In this document: piece after piece, positions 5,759-12,801 of the stretch | Numbering within the stretch: the stretch's first letter is position 1 | Layout of the letters: each line of letters opens with the position of its first letter | DNA from: Kiritimatiellota bacterium | GTDB taxonomy: Bacteria > Verrucomicrobiota > Kiritimatiellia > JAAZAB01 | Length of the DNA stretch: 13,595 nucleotides | Assembly: GCA_008636095.1 (NCBI GenBank) | Contig: VSJD01000296.1 | Coordinates: forward strand, 1 to 13,595 | Direction: 5' to 3' | Translations under genes and position numbers: made by a program | The notes under the pieces: model-generated | What the model saw: the letters and a program-made list of their open reading frames with translations, nothing else | Told to the model about the DNA's origin: nothing | Databases searched by the model: none

Positions 5759-8700
5759 AAAAAACATGCATGATTGCCGTTATTCTGTTTTCAATAAATT
5801 TCTGCTGTGGGTTTTCAGTTTATGGAGAACAGGCACCAAATAAAGAAATAAAAAACGAGATGTCCGAAGCATTGCCGTTGATCACGGCAAGTCCCTCGGG
5901 AAAACCCGTAATTGACGGGAAGCTGGATGACGCCTGCTGGCAAAATTCCATTGAAATCCCGACCCTGCCGAACCGGAGTGGCGATAAACTCACCGAAGCC
6001 ACGCGTTTTTTTATAAGTTACGACAAGGAAAACCTGTACATCGGCGCCGAGGTCCAGCAGTCCTATCTTGACCCGGTTTATAATCTGCTTGATAAAATCA
6101 AGCCTTCCACCAGTAAGCGCGATGACCCCGTTTATGGCGATGATTCCATCGAGGTTTTTCTGATGCCTGGCGATGTTTATTATCAGTTTGTCGTCAACCT
6201 GGATGGAACCGTCTATGACGGGAAAGGGACGGACGCGGAATGGAATTCATCCCTGAAAGCCGTTACTGCGAAAAATGAGAAAAGCTGGACGGTTGAAATC
6301 GCGATTCCCTTTTCCGATTTAGGTGTGAAAGATCCGGAAAAGCAAACCTGGCGGGCTAATTTCTGCCGCAACAACCCTGCTAAGAAAGAAACGGGGGCAT
6401 GGAGTCCTACGGAAGTGGGCTTCCACACCTTAAAAGCATTCGGTTTCCTGCATTTCCGCCCGGAAACGCCGGTTATCCGGTGTGAAAATATCAGTCTTAA
6501 ATCCGGTTCCGCCGAGGTAGGACTTTCCGCCATTACAAGGGAGGCTTTAAAAATTTTGGGCTTGTCGGATGAATTATCAATTGCCCCGGGAACCAATCGG
6601 AACATCGTTACCTGCTTAAAGCCCGATAGTGATGGAAACGGACAACTTGCTGTTCTTGCCGGCAAAAAGGAAATATTTCGCACGCCGCGGTTGTCAATAA
6701 AATCAAAGACGTCTGAAATGCTGGCCGAGATAGCCTGCCCCGGAAATACAATTGAGATTTTTATCAACGGGAAACCGGTTGCTTCGAGCCGGGATTCGGT
6801 CAAGACGCCGTTATTACTGAAAGATGATATAAACACGGTAACGTTGAAAATATCGGGCGAAGCCGCTTCAATCCCCTCTGGGAAATTTGCAATTGCCGGC
6901 ATATCGTTTTCTCTGGATGAATGGCTCTGTTCCGACAAGCAGGCAAACGACTGGAATTCGGTTTCTTTCGATGATTCGCAATGGGAGCTGTATAAAGGCG
7001 AAAAAATTCGGACCGGCTTGTTTTTCAGGCATACTTTAATAAAGAATCGCACCCTTTTCGCGCCCCAGCTGGAAAAAAACACGCTCTACGTTGCGAACAA
7101 AGCGCCGATGTGTGTCTCCATCAGGATCGGTTCTCCGTTTGAAAAGCCGTTGGCGGATTATACTTGCCATCTTACTCTGCCGGAAGGATTGAACATCCCG
7201 CTTTATGATCCGGAAAACAGACGTTATTGGTCCTGGCATGAACATAAGCTATGCAAAAACAGCCAAAACGGGACGAATGAATATACATTCAAATTTGAAA
7301 AACCGATGCCAAAACTGGGATATAATCCCATTAACGCCATAACTCTTATTATTGCGCCTGCATTCCCGGAAGCACAGGAAAAGAAAACACTAAAAGGGGG
7401 TTGCTATATTTCAGGCCGGGGGATGCATGAAGTTCCCGGGGAATTCAATGTCGCAGTGCTGCCGTCCTTAAAGGGAATTCAGCCTGAAAATATCGGGATA
7501 GGATCATGGACCGAGAGGCGCGGAACACGTAATAGCAATGCTGAAACAGAAAGCCTGTTTAAGACTTTTAGGTCAATGGGTTTGAATCGGCTTGGCTTTT
7601 ACTTTTACGTAGGTACCAACAGCATAACATGCGCAACCGAATATAAAAACATTAAGCATGCCGTTAAAAAGGCGAAGGAAAACAATATTGAACCCTTTTT
7701 GTGTAATTTCGGAAATCACGGCTACCCATTTTTTGCGGATATCTTAACGCAACACCCCGAATATCAGTGCGGTGATAATGCCCTAAAGCCGTTGACATGG
7801 GATACGTCCATGTGTCCCGAAGCTTTTATGTCTGTGCCGCAGATCAAGAAGCGGCTTGAAGACATGGCCGTGCTTCATGACGGAATAATGTACGATGTTG
7901 AAGCCGGAATTAAATCTGCCTGCCTGTGTGAAAAATGCCGGGATAATTTTGCCAGGGAATTCAAGCTCGCTAAGACGCCTTCGGAAAAAGAGATTTATGA
8001 AAAGTATCAGAATGAATTGACCCGGTACCAGGCGAATATAAATTTCAGGCTTTTCAATTTTATTACGGATACCGCGAAAAAAGCAAATCCTGATATAAAA
8101 AGCCTGGTGTACAGCGGCTACGATGTTCCGGGGAAATATAATCCCCTCGTACGCTACGGCATGGACTGGGCACTTTATAGGGATATTGTTGATATGCCCT
8201 CGGCAGGATATAGCGAGAATCCGGCCATAATCAGGGAAACGAGAAAATTAATCGGTAACCAACCCTTATATGCCGGACTTATCTTAAACAGCAATTGGTA
8301 TGAAAATCAGTATGCCGACCAGAATATAAAGGTCAGGCTGTTCAGCCAGATGATTCAGGGCGGATTCGGCGGCGTGCACTTCTTTTCCTGGGGAGAACTG
8401 AATGGCGTCGGCATGACCGCGGTTGCTGAATTCGCGCGCGGCGTCGCGGCTTACGAGAGTTTTCTAAAAGAACAAAACGAGATTCCAAACAATGGATTTG
8501 TCACGGGAACCGCTGGTGAAAACATACATGTTTATAAAAAGGGGAACGAATATCTTTATATTGTCCTGAACCCCTTGTCAAAGGCAAGGGAAATAACGGC
8601 CAAAGCACCCCCCAGTATCCCGGATGCTGAAATTTATGATTTCTATGCCGATAGACGATATGAACAAAGCGGAGAATATAAAGTCCAGGCGCCGCCTTAT

Positions 8701-8772
8701 GACGTAGTCCTCTTGCACATAAGCAAGCCGGGAATATTCGACTTCCTTTTTTCCCCGAAAAAACGCAAATGA
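5755..8772 (+). CDS. Exported multidomain putative glycoside hydrolase: CBM9-like, beta-sandwich and TIM barrel
   Basis: This 1005-residue protein begins with a signal peptide (Lys-Lys at residues 2-3, hydrophobic core to about 19, cleavage probably before residue 27). Residues about 43-238 resemble a CBM9/DOMON-like carbohydrate-binding domain, with VIDGKLDDACW and DDSIEVFLMPG as typical landmarks. Residues about 380-430 resemble the galactose-binding fold found at GH2 N-termini (DDSQWE, then GLFFRHTL). From about 580 to 930 a TIM-barrel-like region carries YDVE with Asp714 and Glu716, then Cys723, Cys725 and Cys728, and later GGFGGVHFFSWGEL. A short beta domain ends the protein. The start at 5755 is chosen because GAGGAGG (5744-5750) precedes it; the ATG at 5737 would place this site inside the gene. 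I cannot assign a GH family. Glu716 or Asp714 is a candidate catalytic residue by inference. Confidence 0.75.
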   Translation: MKKTCMIAVILFSINFCCGFSVYGEQAPNKEIKNEMSEALPLITASPSGKPVIDGKLDDACWQNSIEIPTLPNRSGDKLTEATRFFISYDKENLYIGAEVQQSYLDPVYNLLDKIKPSTSKRDDPVYGDDSIEVFLMPGDVYYQFVVNLDGTVYDGKGTDAEWNSSLKAVTAKNEKSWTVEIAIPFSDLGVKDPEKQTWRANFCRNNPAKKETGAWSPTEVGFHTLKAFGFLHFRPETPVIRCENISLKSGSAEVGLSAITREALKILGLSDELSIAPGTNRNIVTCLKPDSDGNGQLAVLAGKKEIFRTPRLSIKSKTSEMLAEIACPGNTIEIFINGKPVASSRDSVKTPLLLKDDINTVTLKISGEAASIPSGKFAIAGISFSLDEWLCSDKQANDWNSVSFDDSQWELYKGEKIRTGLFFRHTLIKNRTLFAPQLEKNTLYVANKAPMCVSIRIGSPFEKPLADYTCHLTLPEGLNIPLYDPENRRYWSWHEHKLCKNSQNGTNEYTFKFEKPMPKLGYNPINAITLIIAPAFPEAQEKKTLKGGCYISGRGMHEVPGEFNVAVLPSLKGIQPENIGIGSWTERRGTRNSNAETESLFKTFRSMGLNRLGFYFYVGTNSITCATEYKNIKHAVKKAKENNIEPFLCNFGNHGYPFFADILTQHPEYQCGDNALKPLTWDTSMCPEAFMSVPQIKKRLEDMAVLHDGIMYDVEAGIKSACLCEKCRDNFAREFKLAKTPSEKEIYEKYQNELTRYQANINFRLFNFITDTAKKANPDIKSLVYSGYDVPGKYNPLVRYGMDWALYRDIVDMPSAGYSENPAIIRETRKLIGNQPLYAGLILNSNWYENQYADQNIKVRLFSQMIQGGFGGVHFFSWGELNGVGMTAVAEFARGVAAYESFLKEQNEIPNNGFVTGTAGENIHVYKKGNEYLYIVLNPLSKAREITAKAPPSIPDAEIYDFYADRRYEQSGEYKVQAPPYDVVLLHISKPGIFDFLFSPKKRK

Positions 8773-8840
8773 CATCGGCCATGGTGTATCCGGAGAAAAT
8801 ATGGCGAAAAAAAACATGTTAATGCCTGAAGGGAAATCCA

Positions 8841-11300
8841 ATGGCAAAAATTATGGTGAACACGCTGGTTGCGGGAATCGTTATGTCAATCTTGAGCAGT
8901 GCATGCGGTGTCAACGCTCAGCCCAACACAAACGATGCGGTTAAGGTGAATTCCCCGGACATATTCTGGCTGAAGCGTCCGTTGCATGTGGCGGCCGATT
9001 CCATGCAGTATATCTTGTTGCCGATTCCAGGCGGGGAAGGCCTGGATCAGGTGCGCAATTTTAAGTACATCATTGATTTGCCTGAAGGATTTGAACTGGC
9101 CGGAGATCTTTATCTAAACACGCATTCCTGTTTCGGTAACCTGTATCCTGTTTATCCATCTTCGATAAAGACCATTGCGTTGGATAAAAACATGACGCGC
9201 CATGAGCTCGGTATTCCCGGGGTCGGATTTACCGGCCTCAGTGTATGGCTCAGCAAGCCATATATACCGGTTGTAAGTATTACCGGGACAGGTGGGCGCT
9301 GGAGCGATTTTCATGGTGAAACACGTGTTTTCGATTCTACCAGGACAATCTGGCTACTACGCTGGGCAAACTCACCCGACCGCAAGTTTATGTGGCCATG
9401 TCGTGGTGTTGTGGATGTGGACGACATCGTGGTGCGCCGGAAGTCAAACGGTCAAATTATGTTTGAAGAGCATTTTAATGACGGCTCTTTTGGACAGTTT
9501 ACGGGCGGCCAAAAGAACGGCGTCAGCCTTGAGAAGGAAAATGGTAATTATTTCGTGCGTGTCAAAACCGGAGATGCGGAAGCGGAAATACAGCAAAGTA
9601 TTGTTGCCGCCGGTACAAATGCCCCGGGAATCCAATCCTTAATACCCGGAGAAGATTATACAGTTGCCTGCCGCGCGCGGGCCGTGATTACCCGCACGCC
9701 GGATTATATATATTATATGCCGATCTGGATCAAGATCGGCGGCGGCAAAAGGGAAACGGAAATCCGGGCCCATTATGAATATGAGATTGGCGCCAAAAAA
9801 TATTCCGCTCCTGAGCAGACATTGCGCGTCATTGTTGAAGATGATGCCAGGAAGCCAAAGACGTTGGAAACAGTGTTGTGGTCGCAGGCCGAAGATTGCA
9901 TGGCGCACCAACCTGATCGGATTCAGAATTATCTGCTGGACATCACAAAATCGTGCGGGATCAAACTGCACTTGACGGAACTCTATCTCAATCCCTGGAA
10001 GTCGCCCTATGCCGGTAATATTGAGAAGATGAATTTACGCGATCAATTGGCCGAAAAAATCAAACAACGCGGGATGGATGTCATGCCATTTCTTGGTTTT
10101 CCATATAGGGATATGGGGTTTGATGCGTATGTGTCAAATTATCCGCCTGCTCCGGGTAAGTTGGCGATCAATGAATATATTAATCAGTTCGGACAAACGA
10201 ATAAGGCGACGGATATATACAATGTTTGTCCAACCAGATTATGCGATGAGCGCGGCGAGTACTGGCGGGTCATTCTCAAAATGCTTAAAGAAGGGGCCCG
10301 GGTCAATAAATGGGACGGACTGATGTGGGACTTTGAGTTGGCCAATATATTGACTGTGCCCTATAAAGGGAAATCGGAAAGCTGTTTTTGTCCGGACTGC
10401 ATCGAGGCGTTCAAGGAATATACGGGCATAAAGGATATTACCAAGCCGCCGGAGAACAGGGTGATGCTTGAAAAAGACTATCCGTTCCAGGATTTGGCGG
10501 AACCGGCCCGGTCAATTCTGTCAAATTATCCACTGGAATGGCTGAAGTTCCGGGGAGATCAGAAGGGAAGAATGTGGCAATCAATGATTAAAGCGGTCCG
10601 GGAGGTCAATCCCGTGGCCAGATTTTATCTGTATTCGGGCAGTTATTCTCCAATTCCGGCCGAGGCCCCCTGGCATCATTGCGAATATTATGGTGTTTAT
10701 CCCCCGGCGGCCGGTAGGTATGTGGACGTTTTTATGGAAATTCACAGCCCGATGCGTGGAAAGCAATGGCTGTCGGAAATAAAATTGATGCGGGAAGCAT
10801 TGAAGACCGCCAGCGGTAGAAAATTGAAGGTGTTGAATACGGTATTAGCCGTGGCGTGGAATCCGTACTATTCCCATTCCTTTGTTAAAAATGACGCCAT
10901 CCAGTCCGTGGCGTTGACGGAAGCAGATGGATTTCAGATTTACAGTTGGGGCGGTAATTTTGACAGCCAGACATGGTCGGCGGTCAGGGAGGGGATCCAG
11001 GTGTTGACAACCTTTGAAGATTTCTTCCTGGAGGGAACCAGGTTCGATCAGGTTGCCACGCTGGACAAGCCGCTGGAGTACAGTGTCTGGATCAAGGGCG
11101 AAGACCGTGTTGTGTTCATATTCAATAACACGGCCAAGGATGAAAAAGTGACGCTGAAAAACGACTTTCGCCTCAAATACGCTTCAAATCGGGTCACGGC
11201 GGAAAACTACAGTACGGGCGAGGTTTATACCGATCCGGAAATAATCAAGTGTACGGCGCCAGCCTATGATACGACGATCATTCATTTCAAGGCCCGGTAA
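8841..11300 (+). CDS. Exported putative glycoside hydrolase, TIM-barrel type, family unassigned
   Basis: This 819-residue protein has an N-terminal export signal: a hydrophobic stretch over residues 8-20 ends in LSSAC and then VNAQ, so either signal peptidase I cleavage after residue 26 or a weak lipobox at Cys22 is possible. Residues about 200-260 (FEEHFNDGSFGQFTGGQ and following strands) look like a beta-sandwich carbohydrate-binding region. From about 355 to 720 the sequence has TIM-barrel features: WSQAEDCMAHQPDRI, DVMPFLGFPYRDMGF, and DGLMWDFE with Asp497 and Glu499, then Cys515, Cys517 and Cys520. A final beta domain follows (VWIKGEDRVVFIFNNT). GAAGGGA lies 6 bases before the ATG, and the gene is 68 bases behind the CBM9-like gene, so they are probably co-transcribed. 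The acid-then-cysteine arrangement parallels that gene. I do not recognise a defined GH family. Confidence 0.7.
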   Translation: MAKIMVNTLVAGIVMSILSSACGVNAQPNTNDAVKVNSPDIFWLKRPLHVAADSMQYILLPIPGGEGLDQVRNFKYIIDLPEGFELAGDLYLNTHSCFGNLYPVYPSSIKTIALDKNMTRHELGIPGVGFTGLSVWLSKPYIPVVSITGTGGRWSDFHGETRVFDSTRTIWLLRWANSPDRKFMWPCRGVVDVDDIVVRRKSNGQIMFEEHFNDGSFGQFTGGQKNGVSLEKENGNYFVRVKTGDAEAEIQQSIVAAGTNAPGIQSLIPGEDYTVACRARAVITRTPDYIYYMPIWIKIGGGKRETEIRAHYEYEIGAKKYSAPEQTLRVIVEDDARKPKTLETVLWSQAEDCMAHQPDRIQNYLLDITKSCGIKLHLTELYLNPWKSPYAGNIEKMNLRDQLAEKIKQRGMDVMPFLGFPYRDMGFDAYVSNYPPAPGKLAINEYINQFGQTNKATDIYNVCPTRLCDERGEYWRVILKMLKEGARVNKWDGLMWDFELANILTVPYKGKSESCFCPDCIEAFKEYTGIKDITKPPENRVMLEKDYPFQDLAEPARSILSNYPLEWLKFRGDQKGRMWQSMIKAVREVNPVARFYLYSGSYSPIPAEAPWHHCEYYGVYPPAAGRYVDVFMEIHSPMRGKQWLSEIKLMREALKTASGRKLKVLNTVLAVAWNPYYSHSFVKNDAIQSVALTEADGFQIYSWGGNFDSQTWSAVREGIQVLTTFEDFFLEGTRFDQVATLDKPLEYSVWIKGEDRVVFIFNNTAKDEKVTLKNDFRLKYASNRVTAENYSTGEVYTDPEIIKCTAPAYDTTIIHFKAR

Positions 11301-11353
11301 TATAGCCTTCGGGATTTCGGGCCGTGCGTCTGGATAGTGTTGATTTTGAATAA

Positions 11354-11427
11354 AAAGGCGCTAAACTCTTGGTAAATAAAAAAGGCAGGGCTTGTCCTTT
11401 CGCAAGTTTTTGTTTTATTGCGCCTTT
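11354..11427. repeat. Long-range inverted repeat AAAGGCGC / GCGCCTTT
   Basis: AAAGGCGC at 11354-11361 and GCGCCTTT at 11420-11427 are exact inverse complements 58 bases apart, enclosing the terminator-like hairpin at 11389-11416. A transcript could fold into one extended structure. This might be a compound terminator, a leader of the beta-helix gene or a small RNA; the sequence alone does not decide. Confidence 0.4.
11389..11416 (+). terminator. Probable intrinsic terminator after the hydrolase cluster
   Basis: GGCTTGT (11389-11395) can pair with GCAAGTT (11402-11408), including G-T wobbles, around a 6-base loop, and the right arm runs into TTTTTGTTTT. The stem is short and has few G-C pairs, so termination may be partial. 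The position, about 90 bases after the 819-residue gene and before the beta-helix gene, is right for the end of the unit. Confidence 0.45.
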
Positions 11428-11453
11428 AATTGTAATAAGTCACTGGGGTTAAA

Positions 11454-12683
11454 ATGAAAAGATCATATGGATTACTCGCCGGATTGGTGGTGTCGGGTTT
11501 GACCTGTATCCAAATGGCCGGCGCCGCGACTAATTACGTTGACAGGTATGGCACGAATCCAGTGTCGAAGTACACGAACTGGGCAACGGCGGCGGTGAGT
11601 ATTCAGGACGCGGTAGATGTGGCCGATGCCGGTAATACCGTGCTGGTAAGCAACGGCGTGTATGATACCGGCAGTAAAATAACGCCGAGTTATGAGTTGA
11701 CTAATCGCGTATGCGCAACCACGGCCATTATTTTACGCAGCGTCAATGGCCCAAATTATACGTCCATCAAGGGTGCGCCGGCACCCAACGGATTAGTCGG
11801 GCAGGGAGGACTGGGGACAGGGGCGGTGCGGTGTGTGTATTTGTCCGGCGGCGCAAGTCTGATTGGATTCACACTGACCAATGGATATGCGACGACGAAT
11901 GGAACAGCATTCGTCCCTAATGATCGTGGTGGTGCAGGTGTTTTGGTCATTTCCAGCGGGAGCGTAAGCAACTGCGTGATAGTTGGAAATAACGGGTGCT
12001 ATCGAGGCGGCGGTGTATGTTTGTCTTCAGGCGGGACGCTGGATAATTGCATAATATCTAATAATTTTTGCACGTCGTATGGCGGAGGAGTATATTTATC
12101 AACAGGTGCGAAAATAAACAACTGCATCGTTGTCGGGAATTTGGCAACAAATTTCGGCGGCGGCGTCCAAATGAATGGCGGTACGGAAGCGAATAATTGT
12201 CTGATTACCGGAAATACCAATATTAATCAGGGCGGCGGCGTGTTTGCTTGGGGTTCCAGTATGAAGCTGAATAGCTGCACGATCGTGGGGAACAATTCCG
12301 GCCCATCACATGGCGGGGGACTGGAATTCTATGCAGGCACCAACATAACGCTGACCAATTGTATCGTCTGGGGGAATACGACAACCCTTACCACTAGTAA
12401 TTATTATGAAAGCACGAGCACGGCTATTTTTAGTTATGTATGTTCCGGGCCTATAAAGGCCGGAACGGGGAACACCGGCTCTGACCCGCAATTTGTTGGG
12501 CAGGCTACCGGGAATTATCGCCTGGCGGCGAATTCGCCCTGCGTGAATGCGGGAATATATCAGAGTTGGATGACCAGTGCGGCTGACCTGGACGGGCATC
12601 GGCGGCTGGACAAATTCAGCGGCATTGTGGATATGGGGTGTTATGAATATGTTCCCAAAGGCACGCTCATTACTGTCCCGTAG
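11454..12683 (+). CDS. Secreted right-handed parallel beta-helix protein with choice-of-anchor-Q-like C-terminus
   Basis: The 409-residue protein has a signal peptide (Lys-Arg, hydrophobic core to about residue 20, AGAA cleavage site near 24-25). An opening WATAAVSIQDAVDVADAGNTV segment (residues 43-63) resembles the cap of pectate-lyase-like beta helices. Residues about 158-310 carry about six turns of roughly 24 residues with the pattern GGGV, four to eight residues, NC-x-I-x-x-N. The C-terminus has DPQFVG, NYRLAANSPCVNAG and DMGCYEY (residues 344-399), the module seen in choice-of-anchor Q proteins of PVC bacteria. Unlike many relatives, it stops about 10 residues later, with no sorting signal, so it is either freely secreted or shortened. 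It may bind or cut polysaccharide, but no catalytic residues are identifiable. Only a weak GGGG precedes the ATG. It may be transcribed separately from the hydrolases. Confidence 0.8.
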   Translation: MKRSYGLLAGLVVSGLTCIQMAGAATNYVDRYGTNPVSKYTNWATAAVSIQDAVDVADAGNTVLVSNGVYDTGSKITPSYELTNRVCATTAIILRSVNGPNYTSIKGAPAPNGLVGQGGLGTGAVRCVYLSGGASLIGFTLTNGYATTNGTAFVPNDRGGAGVLVISSGSVSNCVIVGNNGCYRGGGVCLSSGGTLDNCIISNNFCTSYGGGVYLSTGAKINNCIVVGNLATNFGGGVQMNGGTEANNCLITGNTNINQGGGVFAWGSSMKLNSCTIVGNNSGPSHGGGLEFYAGTNITLTNCIVWGNTTTLTTSNYYESTSTAIFSYVCSGPIKAGTGNTGSDPQFVGQATGNYRLAANSPCVNAGIYQSWMTSAADLDGHRRLDKFSGIVDMGCYEYVPKGTLITVP

Positions 12684-12693
12684 AAATGCAATC

Positions 12694-12801
12694 TGATTTG
12701 TAACTATTCAGGTCCGATCACGTGTTAACCCTATCTTGTGGCTGGGGTCGCTGACCCGGGCCGCGATTGCCGATCGTGGCGACTGGCCGCCTGAATCATG
12801 A
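12694..12801 (+). pseudogene. Short GC-rich gene tail overlapping the GlnE-like start
   Basis: In the frame ending at TGA 12799-12801, codons are open from 12697 and, from about 12742, strongly prefer G or C in third positions, reading LGSLTRAAIADRGDWPPES. The stop overlaps the next ATG (ATGA at 12798-12801), as in translationally coupled genes. The first half of the frame is A/T-rich and does not look coding. I infer the last 19 or so codons of a former neighbour of the GlnE-like gene, cut off near 12740. It is too short to name a family, and chance cannot be excluded. Confidence 0.35.
12745..12757 (+). repeat. Small hairpin GGGTC-GCT-GACCC
   Basis: A perfect 5-bp stem with a 3-base loop lies in the gap before the GlnE-like gene, close to the composition change. 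No T tract follows, so it is not an intrinsic terminator. Its function is unknown. Confidence 0.4.

Noticed and set aside
6213..7082. 289-codon minus-strand frame inside the CBM9-like gene
   Set aside because: It is long but antisense to a well-supported gene, with no start signal and no family resemblance.
8801..8944. Short frame starting ATGGCGAAAAA with GGAGA upstream, 40 bases before the 819-residue gene
   Set aside because: It is out of frame with that gene, ends after about 47 codons and lacks coding character; the ATG at 8841 has a better-spaced ribosome-binding site and a signal peptide.
11291..11322. GGCCCG/CGGGCC inverted repeat around the stop of the 819-residue gene
   Set aside because: The loop is about 20 bases and no T tract follows; the hairpin at 11389 is a better terminator candidate.
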